A DNA stretch of 64,000 nt, taken from contig NZ_RDTE01000003.1 of the NCBI RefSeq assembly GCF_004125265.1, positions 3,534,001-3,598,000 on the forward strand, written 5' to 3'. This stretch comes from Streptomyces lydicus. Lineage in GTDB: Bacteria; Actinomycetota; Actinomycetes; Streptomycetales; Streptomycetaceae. The position numbers and the translations under genes were made by a program. The notes below the pieces were generated by a model that made no database searches, was not told where the DNA came from, and worked only from the letters and a program-made list of their open reading frames with translations. Shown here in pieces: positions 30,446 to 38,699 of this stretch. The first letter of the stretch is position 1; the number at the start of each line of letters is the position of its first letter.

Positions 30446-31297
30446 CTACAGGTCCTGTCGCACCTGGGCGATCAAGTCGAGGCTGTCCCCCGGGCTCAAG
30501 GCGATTGACCTGAGCGAGTCAAAGATGAGCGGATATTCCGCCGTCTCTTCCCGGGTTTCCATGTACAGAGTCCCAGTGCGGTGCTCGATGCACACAACGT
30601 CGGAGTACGTGGGGTTGGGGAACCCGAACAGCACGAACGAACCGGACAGTCCCGCGTGCGCTCCCGCCCGGTCCGGAATGACTTGCACCTCAACGGAGGG
30701 GTGCTCAGCCATGCTCTCCAGATGCTCCAACTGCTTGCGCATCGCCTGGCGGCCTCCCACCTGGAGTCGCAGGGCCGCCTCGGTCTCGATCACGCACATG
30801 CGAGGCGGATCAGCGCGCTCCCACACTTCCTGCCGCTTTATGCGTGACTCCACCAACGCCTCGACCTCTTCATTCCCAAGCGTCGACGGCGGGGCGGAGA
30901 GCACGGCCCTCGCGTAATCGGGGGTCTGCAGCAGTCCGGCAATGAGGTTGCTCTGGTACGACCGGATGTAGTCCGCCGACTTCTCGTAGTCGATGAAGTC
31001 CGTGAACGACGGACGCGCGAGTCCCGCACGCTGCACCCAGCCAGGCTCCCGGCTCCGCTGCGCGAGCGACACCAAGTCGTCAACCACAGCTGGTTCATCC
31101 ACCTCGTAGAACCTCAGCAGGTCGCGCAGCTCGCCGAGCGAGATCCCAAGGCGCGCGTTCTCGATCTTGTTGATCTTTGTTCGGTGACATCCGATGCGCT
31201 CGGCCGCTTCCTGCGGGGACTTACCTGCCCGCTCACGGAACTCGACCAGCTTCGCAGCGACACGTCGCCGTCGAACAGTCGGACGTGCTCCGGCCAT
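30446..31297 (-). CDS. WhiJ-like XRE-DUF5753 regulator, leftward
   Basis: A 283-residue regulator with an XRE helix-turn-helix (about residues 14-68, SPQEAAERIGCHRTKINKIE) and a DUF5753 domain (about 95-280). AGAGGGGG lies six bases before the ATG. It leads the XRE-DUF397a-DUF397b operon. A perfect 16-bp palindrome 55 bases upstream is the likely autoregulatory operator. Its closest functional analogues are WhiJ and the Scr1/Scr2-type pairs, in which the DUF397 partner is encoded immediately downstream. Confidence 0.9.
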   Translation of the reverse strand: MAGARPTVRRRRVAAKLVEFRERAGKSPQEAAERIGCHRTKINKIENARLGISLGELRDLLRFYEVDEPAVVDDLVSLAQRSREPGWVQRAGLARPSFTDFIDYEKSADYIRSYQSNLIAGLLQTPDYARAVLSAPPSTLGNEEVEALVESRIKRQEVWERADPPRMCVIETEAALRLQVGGRQAMRKQLEHLESMAEHPSVEVQVIPDRAGAHAGLSGSFVLFGFPNPTYSDVVCIEHRTGTLYMETREETAEYPLIFDSLRSIALSPGDSLDLIAQVRQDL

Positions 31298-31352
31298 GAA
31301 GTACCCCCTCTGAACGGGTTCGTTGGCTGAACTCTAGCCACCAATAAAGATC

Positions 31353-31368
31353 TTGGCACTAGTGCCAA
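31353..31368. promoter_or_regulatory. Perfect 16-bp palindrome, likely XRE operator
   Basis: TTGGCACTAGTGCCAA is fully symmetric. A further half-site TTGCCAA starts nine bases to the right (31378), and a weaker TTGGCT...AGCCA lies to the left (31323-31339). The site is between the leftward XRE gene and the rightward RsbW-like gene and could control both. Confidence 0.7.
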
Positions 31369-31487
31369 TTGCTCACTTGCCAATTTAGCGATCGCCCAGC
31401 ACTCTAGAGACCACGGTCACTGAGGGTGCCAACCCTGTCAGCAAGCAGTGATCTTGACGCTCCGTCATGCGCTCCAAGGGGATAGCT

Positions 31488-32030
31488 ATGTCCGCACGCG
31501 CCCGACCAGCAGCAACACGACTCACAGCCGCCCTGGCGACTGCCGCGGCGCACCTGTTACCTGCGGGCGACCGGAGCGCCGCCCGGGCCCGGGCCTTGCT
31601 CCGCCGGCAGCTTCGGGTCTGGCGTATCAGTGGCGAACTGGCCGATTCTGCGGAGCTGTTGCTCTCCGAGCTGGTCACGAATGCCGTGCGGGCACAGGTA
31701 CAGACGCAGGGGCCCGCCGCCGCGGAGGTCGGGGTCCGGTTCGTGTGGGCGAGCGGGCGCCTCCGGCTGGAGGTGCGGGATGCGAGCAACGAACTGCCCG
31801 TGATGAACGATGCCGAGGAGGACGACGAATCTGGGCGTGGGTTGGTGCTGGTGGACGCCTTGGCAAGTGGTTGGGGCGTCGACCGGGACGGCATCGGAGA
31901 GACCGTGTGGGTCGAGTTGACGGAGTCAGCCGATGCGGCCGGGGCGGAGGCAGGCGACACCTCGGCACGGCATCCGGGACCGGCACTGACACCAGCACCG
32001 GCACCGGCACCGGCACCGCTCAGCCGCTGA
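31488..32030 (+). CDS. RsbW-like ATP-binding protein, TTA codon
   Basis: A 180-residue protein with one HATPase_c domain (about residues 40-145; N-box LLLSELVTNAVRAQ and G-box ESGRGLVLVDALA), like anti-sigma kinases. The C-terminal 30 residues are Pro-Ala repeats. The ATG at 31488 is preferred because AAGGGG lies six bases upstream; 31467 is the alternative. Codon 24 is TTA (31557-31559). Like its counterpart in island 1, it is divergent from an XRE/DUF397 operon. Confidence 0.87.
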   Translation: MSARARPAATRLTAALATAAAHLLPAGDRSAARARALLRRQLRVWRISGELADSAELLLSELVTNAVRAQVQTQGPAAAEVGVRFVWASGRLRLEVRDASNELPVMNDAEEDDESGRGLVLVDALASGWGVDRDGIGETVWVELTESADAAGAEAGDTSARHPGPALTPAPAPAPAPLSR

Positions 32031-32047
32031 CGGCCGCGCGGCTGCCC

Positions 32048-32410
32048 GTGGCCTACCGGGTGGAGGCTACGGCCCGCTATCCGGGCGGTCGCTCGATCGA
32101 CCTCGGCGGCTGGACCTCGTGCTCGCCTGGTCGGGCGCTGGGGTGGATCCGGACGCGGGCGGAGCATGTGGCGCAGCAGTTAGGCGCGCCGTACGACGGT
32201 GTGGTGCATGCGTGGCTGGAGGATGCGGTCGGATACCGGTGGGCGCGGGAGGGCCTGGCTGCCGGAATCCCGTTCGCACTCAGGGCAGTTGATGCGGAGG
32301 GGTGTACCTACGCGCTGACGGCGCACATCGAGCCGGCCCACGACCTCGACGCCCAGAGTGCCCGTGCCGCAGCCTCCCTTCGGGCGCCGTACGTCCAGGA
32401 GGCAGCGTGA
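32048..32410 (+). CDS. Unrecognised 120-residue protein
   Basis: I do not recognise this protein; it begins VAYRVEATARYPGGRSIDLGG and contains WIRTRAEHVAQQL and WLEDAVGYRWAREGL, with no signal peptide or membrane helix. The start at GTG 32048 is uncertain because no ribosome binding site is visible; it may be read by coupling from the RsbW-like gene, whose stop codon is 17 bases upstream. It overlaps the next gene by four bases (GTGA). Confidence 0.55.
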   Translation: MAYRVEATARYPGGRSIDLGGWTSCSPGRALGWIRTRAEHVAQQLGAPYDGVVHAWLEDAVGYRWAREGLAAGIPFALRAVDAEGCTYALTAHIEPAHDLDAQSARAAASLRAPYVQEAA

Positions 32411-32832
32411 CGCCCGGGACCGCGTCGGATCTCCTCACGCCCGGCTTCTGGTGTGAGCGGTTCGTGTACACCTCCGTACACGCGGATCGTCTGGCTTCCT
32501 GGTCGGCTCTCGCCACGCGCAGCCCCGTACGCACCGTCCGGCTGATGGGCGCGGATGCGCGGGAGGTGGCCGCCGGTCTCCCCGGGGACGAACGGCAGTG
32601 GGTGCTGGGCGAGTTGGGCGGGCCGGGGCAGGTAGGGGCCATGGGCGCACTCCAGCGGGGCGAGCCGTGCGGGCTTGCGCTCGCGTGCGGCGGGGCGTGG
32701 GTGGAATGGTCGGCCAGTCCGGTCCTCTTTCTGGCCCTCGTCGACGGGCCGCCGGGAATGCCTTGTTCGTGTCGAGACAGTGAGGCGGTGGGGTTCGGGG
32801 TGCCCCTGGCGTCGGCGGACGGCTTCCCGTAG
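32407..32832 (+). CDS. Unrecognised 141-residue protein
   Basis: I do not recognise this protein. GTG start with AGGAGG about four bases upstream, overlapping the previous stop codon. It is cytosolic with a Cys/Trp-containing core (GFWCERFVYTSVHADRLASW) and Gly-rich C terminus. It is the last gene of the RsbW-like operon of island 2. Confidence 0.6.
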   Translation: MTPGTASDLLTPGFWCERFVYTSVHADRLASWSALATRSPVRTVRLMGADAREVAAGLPGDERQWVLGELGGPGQVGAMGALQRGEPCGLALACGGAWVEWSASPVLFLALVDGPPGMPCSCRDSEAVGFGVPLASADGFP

Positions 32833-32872
32833 GGGGCGGGGCCAACACGCCCTGGCTGGGTCAGGGTCAGGG

Positions 32873-33607
32873 TCAGGGCCGCGCGTCGGGGTCGTTCGCG
32901 CGGGTGGCGATGCCGTCGAGGAGGGAGTCGAGGCCGAAGTCGAAGAGTTGCTGGGAGGTGTGGTCCTGGGCCTCCAGGACGCGGCGGGCGAACTGGGGGT
33001 GGTGGCCGGCGGCGATGACCTCCTGGACGTAAGTGCCGACGCTCCTCCGCCACTGTTCCTCGGTCTGGCCGGTGCGGCGCTGCGCCTCCTGTTCGGCGAG
33101 TTCGCGGGAGACCGAGCCGAAGACGTACTGCATGACGACATCGACGGCGTTCGAGGCCAGTGAGATGTCGTCGGTCAGGGCGGAGGCTGCACCCAGGGCG
33201 GTCTCTACCTGGCGCAGCATGTTGGGACCGAACGCCGGGCGGGTGGACATCACCCCGCTCAGCCAGGGGTGCCGCAGCAGGACGGCGCGGTGCCGGCAGG
33301 CGGCCGCCCGCAGGTCGGCACGCCAGTCACCGGAGAGCGGCGGCGGCACATCCTCGCCCTGGGCCGCGTCGATCATCAACTCCAGCAGCTCGTCCCGGCT
33401 CGCCACATAGCGGTAGAGCGAGGTGGTGCCGGAGCCGAGCGCGGTGGCGACCCGCCGCATGGACAGCGCTTCCAGGCCCTCGGCGTCCGCGAGTGTCAGT
33501 GAGACCTCGACGATCCGACCGATCGTCATCGCCGGTCGCCTGGGGGCCCGCGGCTCCCGGCTCCAGACCAGCTCAGGGCCGTTTCTCTCGTCTGCCATGG
33601 TGCTCAT
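32873..33607 (-). CDS. TetR-family regulator of the monooxygenase
   Basis: A 244-residue TetR-type regulator of the TetR_C (TetR/ActII) subgroup. The helix-turn-helix is at about residues 30-75 (LSMRRVATALGSGTTSLYRYV); the C-terminal tetracycline-repressor-like domain follows. AAGG five bases before the ATG at 33607 supports that start. It is divergent from an FAD monooxygenase gene, with a perfect palindrome between them. It probably represses the monooxygenase until an aromatic substrate or antibiotic binds. Confidence 0.88.
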   Translation of the reverse strand: MSTMADERNGPELVWSREPRAPRRPAMTIGRIVEVSLTLADAEGLEALSMRRVATALGSGTTSLYRYVASRDELLELMIDAAQGEDVPPPLSGDWRADLRAAACRHRAVLLRHPWLSGVMSTRPAFGPNMLRQVETALGAASALTDDISLASNAVDVVMQYVFGSVSRELAEQEAQRRTGQTEEQWRRSVGTYVQEVIAAGHHPQFARRVLEAQDHTSQQLFDFGLDSLLDGIATRANDPDARP

Positions 33608-33639
33608 CCTAACCTTGTGGCTACAGTGTGCCCATTGAC

Positions 33640-33654
33640 GGGAACACTGTTCCC
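33640..33654. promoter_or_regulatory. Palindromic TetR operator
   Basis: GGGAACA-c-TGTTCCC is a perfect 7-bp inverted repeat with a one-base centre, in the 60-bp gap between the TetR and monooxygenase genes. It overlaps TTGACG, a possible -35 box for the rightward gene. Confidence 0.7.
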
Positions 33655-33667
33655 ACTCGGGGAGGGG

Positions 33668-35224
33668 ATGACGGTGACGGAAGTACGGGCAGATGACGCG
33701 ACGATGGATGCGCGGGCCGAAGTGCTCATCAGTGGTGGGGGTTCGGTCGGGCTGAGTGCCGCTGTGTTCCTGGCGCATCACGGCGTCCGGGTGCATCTGG
33801 TCGAGCGGGAGGACGGCCTCCGGGTGCACCCGCGTGCCACCGGACTGGGCGGGCGTACCGTGGAACTGTTGCGCGAGGTCCAACTGGCCGATGAGGTGGA
33901 CGCGGTGGCGGTCGACGGTTCGGCCGGCAGCCTGGGCAAGATCAGCGCGGAGACCCTGGCAGCGGCCGGCCTGCCGTCCAGGCCACCCGGCCCGGCCCGG
34001 AACCTGGCCACCGCGGACATGCCCTGGACTCCCGGAACGCTGCGCGGTACGTGCCCGCAGAACCGCCTCGACGCCGTCCTGCTGCCGGCCGCCCGGGAGC
34101 GCGGCGCGGTCGTCGAATTCGGTGTCGCCCTGGAATCCTTCACCCAGGACGGCACGGGGGTCAGGGCGCGGCTCTCCGACGGCCGGACGGTCACCGCCGA
34201 TTACCTCATTGCCGCGGACGGCGCCCGCAGTGCGGTTCGGCAAGCGCTCGGTATCGCCACCTCCGGCCCCGGAGACCTGGGCGAGCCGAACGCCAACATC
34301 CTCTTCCGCGCCGACCTCGAACCGCTGCTGGGCGGGCGGTCGTTCGGCCTCTGCGACATCACTCACCCCGAGGCCACCGGCATGCTCGTCACCATCGACG
34401 GGTCCAAGGAGTGGGTCTTCCACACCTCCCGCTCCCAGGAGCCCACCCCTGAGCTGATCCGGACCGCCCTGGGCGCCCCCGGCCTCGACGTCGAGATCGT
34501 CAGCACTCTGCACTGGCGGATGCGCGGCCTGCTCGCCGACCGCTTCCGCGACGGCCGGGTGTTCCTGATCGGCGACGCCGCGCATGTCGTGCCGCCGCTC
34601 GGCGCCTTCGGGCTGAACACCGGGGTCGCCGACGCCCACAATCTGGCGTGGAAACTGGCTCTGATGCTCCGCGGCACGGCCGGCGCCGCACTGCTCGACA
34701 GCTATGACGCCGAACGCCGTCCGGTGGCCAGGCTCGCCCTGGACCAGGCGGTGCTGCGGCTGTCCGACCCCGCGCTGCACTGGGGGTACGGGCCGGCGGC
34801 GGCTCGCGCGCGGGCCGCCGCCGGGGTGGTCAACGCGCCCGTCGTACACGCCGGTTACCGCTACGCCTCGGCCGCGGTCATCGACCCTGAGCCGGAGCTG
34901 CCCTCCACCGAGGACATCGCCCTCGACCTGGACGGCTCCCCCGGCTCGCGGCTGCCGCACCACTGGATCAGCGAAGGGCTCTCAACCCTCGACCTGATCC
35001 GCTCCCGGTTCACTCTGTTGACCGGCCCCGGGGACACGGCCTGGGACGAGGCCGCCGGGCGGCTCGGGCTGCCCGTGCACAGCGTCGCCATGCCGGAGAT
35101 CCCGGCGGGTGGTGCCTTCCTCGTGCGCCCCGACGGCTTCATCGGCTGGCGGGCCGGGGAGAGCGCGCCCGAACGGCTCGGGACCGTCCTGGAACGGCTG
35201 TTGGGCAAGGGGCAGGATGCCTGA
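33668..35224 (+). CDS. FAD-dependent aromatic monooxygenase
   Basis: A 518-residue group A flavoprotein monooxygenase (PheA/TfdB, polyketide hydroxylase type) that uses NAD(P)H and oxygen to hydroxylate an aromatic or polyketide substrate, or to inactivate an antibiotic such as rifampicin or tetracycline. The FAD-binding SGGGSVGLSAAVFLAHHGV, the NADPH/FAD DG motif YLIAADGARSAVR and the GD motif VFLIGDAAHVVPPLGAFGLN are intact. The C-terminal thioredoxin-like domain is present in shortened form. The ATG at 33668 follows GGGGAGGGG closely. The TetR neighbour and palindromic operator suggest inducible expression. Confidence 0.88.
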   Translation: MTVTEVRADDATMDARAEVLISGGGSVGLSAAVFLAHHGVRVHLVEREDGLRVHPRATGLGGRTVELLREVQLADEVDAVAVDGSAGSLGKISAETLAAAGLPSRPPGPARNLATADMPWTPGTLRGTCPQNRLDAVLLPAARERGAVVEFGVALESFTQDGTGVRARLSDGRTVTADYLIAADGARSAVRQALGIATSGPGDLGEPNANILFRADLEPLLGGRSFGLCDITHPEATGMLVTIDGSKEWVFHTSRSQEPTPELIRTALGAPGLDVEIVSTLHWRMRGLLADRFRDGRVFLIGDAAHVVPPLGAFGLNTGVADAHNLAWKLALMLRGTAGAALLDSYDAERRPVARLALDQAVLRLSDPALHWGYGPAAARARAAAGVVNAPVVHAGYRYASAAVIDPEPELPSTEDIALDLDGSPGSRLPHHWISEGLSTLDLIRSRFTLLTGPGDTAWDEAAGRLGLPVHSVAMPEIPAGGAFLVRPDGFIGWRAGESAPERLGTVLERLLGKGQDA

Positions 35225-35565
35225 ATAGGGCTCATCCAGGCCTGCAACCAGGCCTGCAACCAGGCCTGCATACGGGCCTCCACCTGGGCCTTCATACGGG
35301 CCTTCATCCATGCCTCCCTCCGGAGCCGTCAGGGATGCCACTACGGGGCGGCCCCGGGAAGCCCCTGAGAAGGGCCGGGGCCGTGTCTCGTCCACGTGAA
35401 CGAGGAAGCGACGGCGGGCGGGGACGACCATGGAACCGGCCGTCCGCGCGGCATGAGCCCGCCATCGCAAGGCCCGTTGCGGGCCGGCCGTGCGCCCGGC
35501 CGTAGGCAGCCCTGCGTAGGCAGCCTCCCGTAGGCAGCCCTGTACCCGGATCAGAGAGGATCAGC
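35225..35565. repeat. 12-bp and 11-bp tandem repeats after the monooxygenase
   Basis: 341 bp without a gene. Six 12-bp units derived from AGGCCTGCAACC occupy 35238-35309 (the first two identical). A separate set of three CGTAGGCAGCC units lies at about 35501-35540. The rest has no recognisable feature; the promoter of the next gene must lie at its right end. Confidence 0.75.
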
Positions 35566-36009
35566 ATGAACACCCCGATACCGCACGCCGCCGAGCCGGC
35601 CGGCGGAGACTTACGCCATCTGCTCCTCCGGCGGGCGCTGCACAGAGCCACGCTGCTCGTCGGCGGCTATGCCCTACTCAGCGCGCTCACGCTTGTCGCC
35701 ATCATCCTGCAGCGCCACCGCCCCGACCTGGTGACCGACGCCGTGTGGGTGCGCGCTTCCATCGTCGTCGTAACCTCCCTGCTCATGGTCTCGTTCGCGG
35801 TGCGGACCGGCCGTGGCCACAGCCGGTCCTATCTGCGGCTGCGGTTGGCGTCCGGCATCATGCTGGTGGCCATCGCGGTCATCGTTGCGCTCCCCGGCGC
35901 CTTCCCGGTGTGGCTGAGGGCTGAACAGGGCGTGTGCGGAGTGCTCTTGCTCGGTGTCGTCGTGATCGTGAACGGCAGGCGGGTGCGGTCGGCGTTCGCC
36001 GCCCGGTAG
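35566..36009 (+). CDS. Four-helix membrane protein, TTA codon
   Basis: A 147-residue integral membrane protein with four predicted helices (about residues 29-48, 65-80, 93-112 and 119-136), basic loops, and no recognised domain. AGAGG lies a few bases before the ATG. Codon 16 is TTA (35611-35613), so expression should depend on bldA. Possible phage-shock or DUF-type membrane proteins share this size, but I cannot name a family. Confidence 0.72.
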   Translation: MNTPIPHAAEPAGGDLRHLLLRRALHRATLLVGGYALLSALTLVAIILQRHRPDLVTDAVWVRASIVVVTSLLMVSFAVRTGRGHSRSYLRLRLASGIMLVAIAVIVALPGAFPVWLRAEQGVCGVLLLGVVVIVNGRRVRSAFAAR

Positions 36010-36139
36010 CGCGAGCCCACGCCACGCTTCACTACGCCGCCCCCACGACACCGCCCTCACCACACCGCCCTCACAACACCTCTTTCCGTTGCGCAGTTCC
36101 GGCGCCTCGCGGCGAGCGGGCCTTCGCGCTATGCCGTGC

Positions 36140-37705
36140 TCACGAACAAACGGTGCCGTCGGCCGGGACCTTGCCGTCCAGCAGATGCCTGTTCACAGCC
36201 TTGGTGGCGCACTGATTGACGCCATACATGCCATGGCCCTCGCCCTTGACCGTGAGCAGCTTCCCCACTCCCTTCCCGAGCTTCTCGGCCATCTTCCGGG
36301 CGCCCGCGACGGGAGTCGCCGGGTCGCCCGCGTTGCCTATGACGACGATGGGGGCGGCGCCGGGTGCCGAGACCTCCGGGGTGTCGGCCTTGCCGGTGAC
36401 CGGCCAGCCGGTGCAGCCCAGCAAGCCCGTGGCGGTCAGCTCACCGAAGACCGGGGACGCCTTGCGGAACTCCGGCAGTCTGGCCTGCACTTCCTTGGGA
36501 GTGGCGCGCCGCTTGGTGTCGGCGCAGTTGATCGCGGTGCTGGCGGACTCCGTGTTGCTGTAGTGCCCCTTGTCGTCCCGGCTCAGGTAGCTGTCGGCCA
36601 GCTTCAGGAGGTTGTCGCCGCTGCCCTGCTCCGCGTCGGAGAGCGAGACCGACAGGGCAGGCCAGGCATCCTTGGAGTAGAGCGTCGCGGCGATGCCCAG
36701 GACCGTCTGCTCCTTGGTGAGCTTGCGGCCGCTCTTGGTCGGCAGCGGCTGCTTGCCGGTCTTCGCCAGGAGCTGGGCGATCCGCCGGCGTCCGTCCTCG
36801 GGGCTCCGGTACGGGCAGGTGCCGGGGGTCTTGACGCAGTGGGCGAGGTAGTTGTCCAGCGCCAGCTGGAAGCCCTTCGCCTGGCCCAGGGACTCCTGCA
36901 CGGCATCCTGGGTCGGGTCCACGACGGCGTCCAGGACGGTGCGGCCCACATGCTTCGGGAACAAGTGGGCATAGACGCCGCCCAGTTTTGTCCCGTAGGA
37001 GATGCCGAAGTAGTGGAGCTTGGCATCGCCCAGTACCTGGCGCATGAGATCCATGTCGCGGGCGGCGCTCTCGGTGCCGACGTGCGGCAGCACCTTCCCG
37101 GATTTCTTCGCGCAGGCTGCCGCGGTCTGCTTGTTCTGCTCGGCCGTCCCGGCCAGATCAGGGGTCTCACCGCGCTGCTCGTCGAGCTCCTTGTCGCTCA
37201 GGCAGGTCACCCCCGCGCTGTTGCCGACGCCGCGCGGGTCGAAGCTGACCAGGTCGTATTGCGAGTGCAGGGACCGGGCGGCCTGGGGGTAGCCCGGCAG
37301 GGTGGCCACGCCGGACGCTCCCGGCCCGCCGAAGTTGAAGACCAGCGAGCCGATCCGCTTGCCGTCGCCCTTGGCCTTGGCCTTGGCGCGAATCATCGCG
37401 AGGTCGATGGTGTCGCCGGCGGGCTTGGCGTAGTCCAGGGGCGCCTTCAGGTTCGCGCACTCCCATGCCGTGCCGTCCGGCAGCTTGCCGGGCGCCGCGC
37501 CACCACCCTGGGCGGTGGACGGCGCCTGGCAGGGCTGCCAGTTGAGCTTCTGGGAAGTGAGGGAGGCGGGGAGTACGGCGGCCGAGGGGGCGGACCCTGT
37601 GTGGCCGGCGTCGCCCTTGTCGGGGCTGCAGGCGGTGGCGCCGAGCGTGAGCAGGAGGGAGGTCGAGAGCAGCGAGATGGTGCGAAGAGCGAGAAATCTG
37701 GGCAT
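36140..37705 (-). CDS. Secreted lipoprotein aminopeptidase, SlpD/SlpE type
   Basis: A 521-residue alpha/beta-hydrolase of the tripeptidyl aminopeptidase/SlpD family. A signal peptide with a possible lipobox (LGATACS, Cys26) would anchor it outside the membrane. The oxyanion block NFGGPGASGV, nucleophile GISYGTK (Ser about 236), Asp in NAGDPATPV and His in GEGHGMYG make a full triad, with the typical TAP C-terminal domain at the end. AGGAAG lies six bases before the ATG at 37705. It lies 244 bp downstream of a two-component system on the same strand, which may control it. Confidence 0.88.
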   Translation of the reverse strand: MPRFLALRTISLLSTSLLLTLGATACSPDKGDAGHTGSAPSAAVLPASLTSQKLNWQPCQAPSTAQGGGAAPGKLPDGTAWECANLKAPLDYAKPAGDTIDLAMIRAKAKAKGDGKRIGSLVFNFGGPGASGVATLPGYPQAARSLHSQYDLVSFDPRGVGNSAGVTCLSDKELDEQRGETPDLAGTAEQNKQTAAACAKKSGKVLPHVGTESAARDMDLMRQVLGDAKLHYFGISYGTKLGGVYAHLFPKHVGRTVLDAVVDPTQDAVQESLGQAKGFQLALDNYLAHCVKTPGTCPYRSPEDGRRRIAQLLAKTGKQPLPTKSGRKLTKEQTVLGIAATLYSKDAWPALSVSLSDAEQGSGDNLLKLADSYLSRDDKGHYSNTESASTAINCADTKRRATPKEVQARLPEFRKASPVFGELTATGLLGCTGWPVTGKADTPEVSAPGAAPIVVIGNAGDPATPVAGARKMAEKLGKGVGKLLTVKGEGHGMYGVNQCATKAVNRHLLDGKVPADGTVCS

Positions 37706-37949
37706 GACGGTCTTCCTGTGGGTGAGTGAAGTGCAGTTGAAGTGGGCGGCGTGCGGGGAGAGAGGGACGTTCATGTCGCCGGCGGGGCGTGCTGGCCTCT
37801 TGCGGTTGCGCACGGCAGAGCAGCGCACCTCGGCGCGAGCGCGCCGCGGACCCGCCGTGAGGTGTGACTGCAGCGATACGCCGACCGGGAGCCGGCTTCA
37901 CCGGCGCGGTGTACGTCGCGCTACCCAGCCTTCGGCTGTGGGTGGGGGC

Positions 37950-38603
37950 TCAGGTTCCCAGGCCGGCGTCTCGTGCCAGGAGGGCGGCCTGTACTCGGTT
38001 TTCGCAGTTCAGTTTGGCGAGGATGCGGCTCACGTACGTTTTGACCGTGGCCTCGCTCATATGGATCCGCTGGCCGGCGTCCGCGTTGGACAGGCCCTCG
38101 CCCAGCAGTGCCAGGACCTCCAGCTCACGGTCCGACAGGCTCTCCAGCCGGCGGCGGGCCTGCTCGGCGCGGCGTGCGCTCTGGCCGGATGCCAGGGAGT
38201 CCACGACGTGACGGGTGGCGCCCGGTGACAGGTAGGCGTCCCCGGCCACGGCGGCCCGGACCGCACGCATCAGCTCCGCGGGCGCCGAGTCCTTGAGCAG
38301 GAAGCCCGCGCTGCCTTCGGCCAGGGCGCGCAGCACGTTCTGCTGTTCCCCGAAGGTGGTGAGGATCAGCACCCGTGCATCAGGGGCGGCCCGGCGGAGT
38401 TCGGCCAGGGCCGTCAGCCCGTCCATGACCGGCATCTGGATGTCAAGCAGCACGACGTCCACGCGCTGGGCGCGGGCCAGTTCGACCGCTTCGCGGCCGT
38501 TCGCCGCCTCCGCGACGACGTCGATGTCGTCGGCCGAGGTGAGAATCATCCTGATACCCGCCCGGATGAGCGGCTCGTCATCCGTGACGAGAACCTTGAT
38601 CAC
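37950..38603 (-). CDS. NarL/LuxR-family response regulator
   Basis: A 217-residue response regulator. The receiver domain spans about residues 1-120 with the phosphorylated Asp54 (VLLDIQMPVMDG), Asp8/Asp9 acidic pocket and Lys in LLKDSAP; the LuxR helix-turn-helix is at about 150-210 (LSDRELEVLALLGEGLSNADAG). GTG start with AGGAG four bases upstream. It follows the histidine kinase gene by 96 bases and forms a typical Streptomyces two-component pair with it. Confidence 0.92.
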   Translation of the reverse strand: MIKVLVTDDEPLIRAGIRMILTSADDIDVVAEAANGREAVELARAQRVDVVLLDIQMPVMDGLTALAELRRAAPDARVLILTTFGEQQNVLRALAEGSAGFLLKDSAPAELMRAVRAAVAGDAYLSPGATRHVVDSLASGQSARRAEQARRRLESLSDRELEVLALLGEGLSNADAGQRIHMSEATVKTYVSRILAKLNCENRVQAALLARDAGLGT

Positions 38604-38699
38604 GAGTCTCCTGCGCCCTCTTGAACGGTCATAGCTGGGGCCGTTCGTCATCATCCCCGATCAGGTGGCCCGCCGGGGACATCACGACGACGTTCCCCC

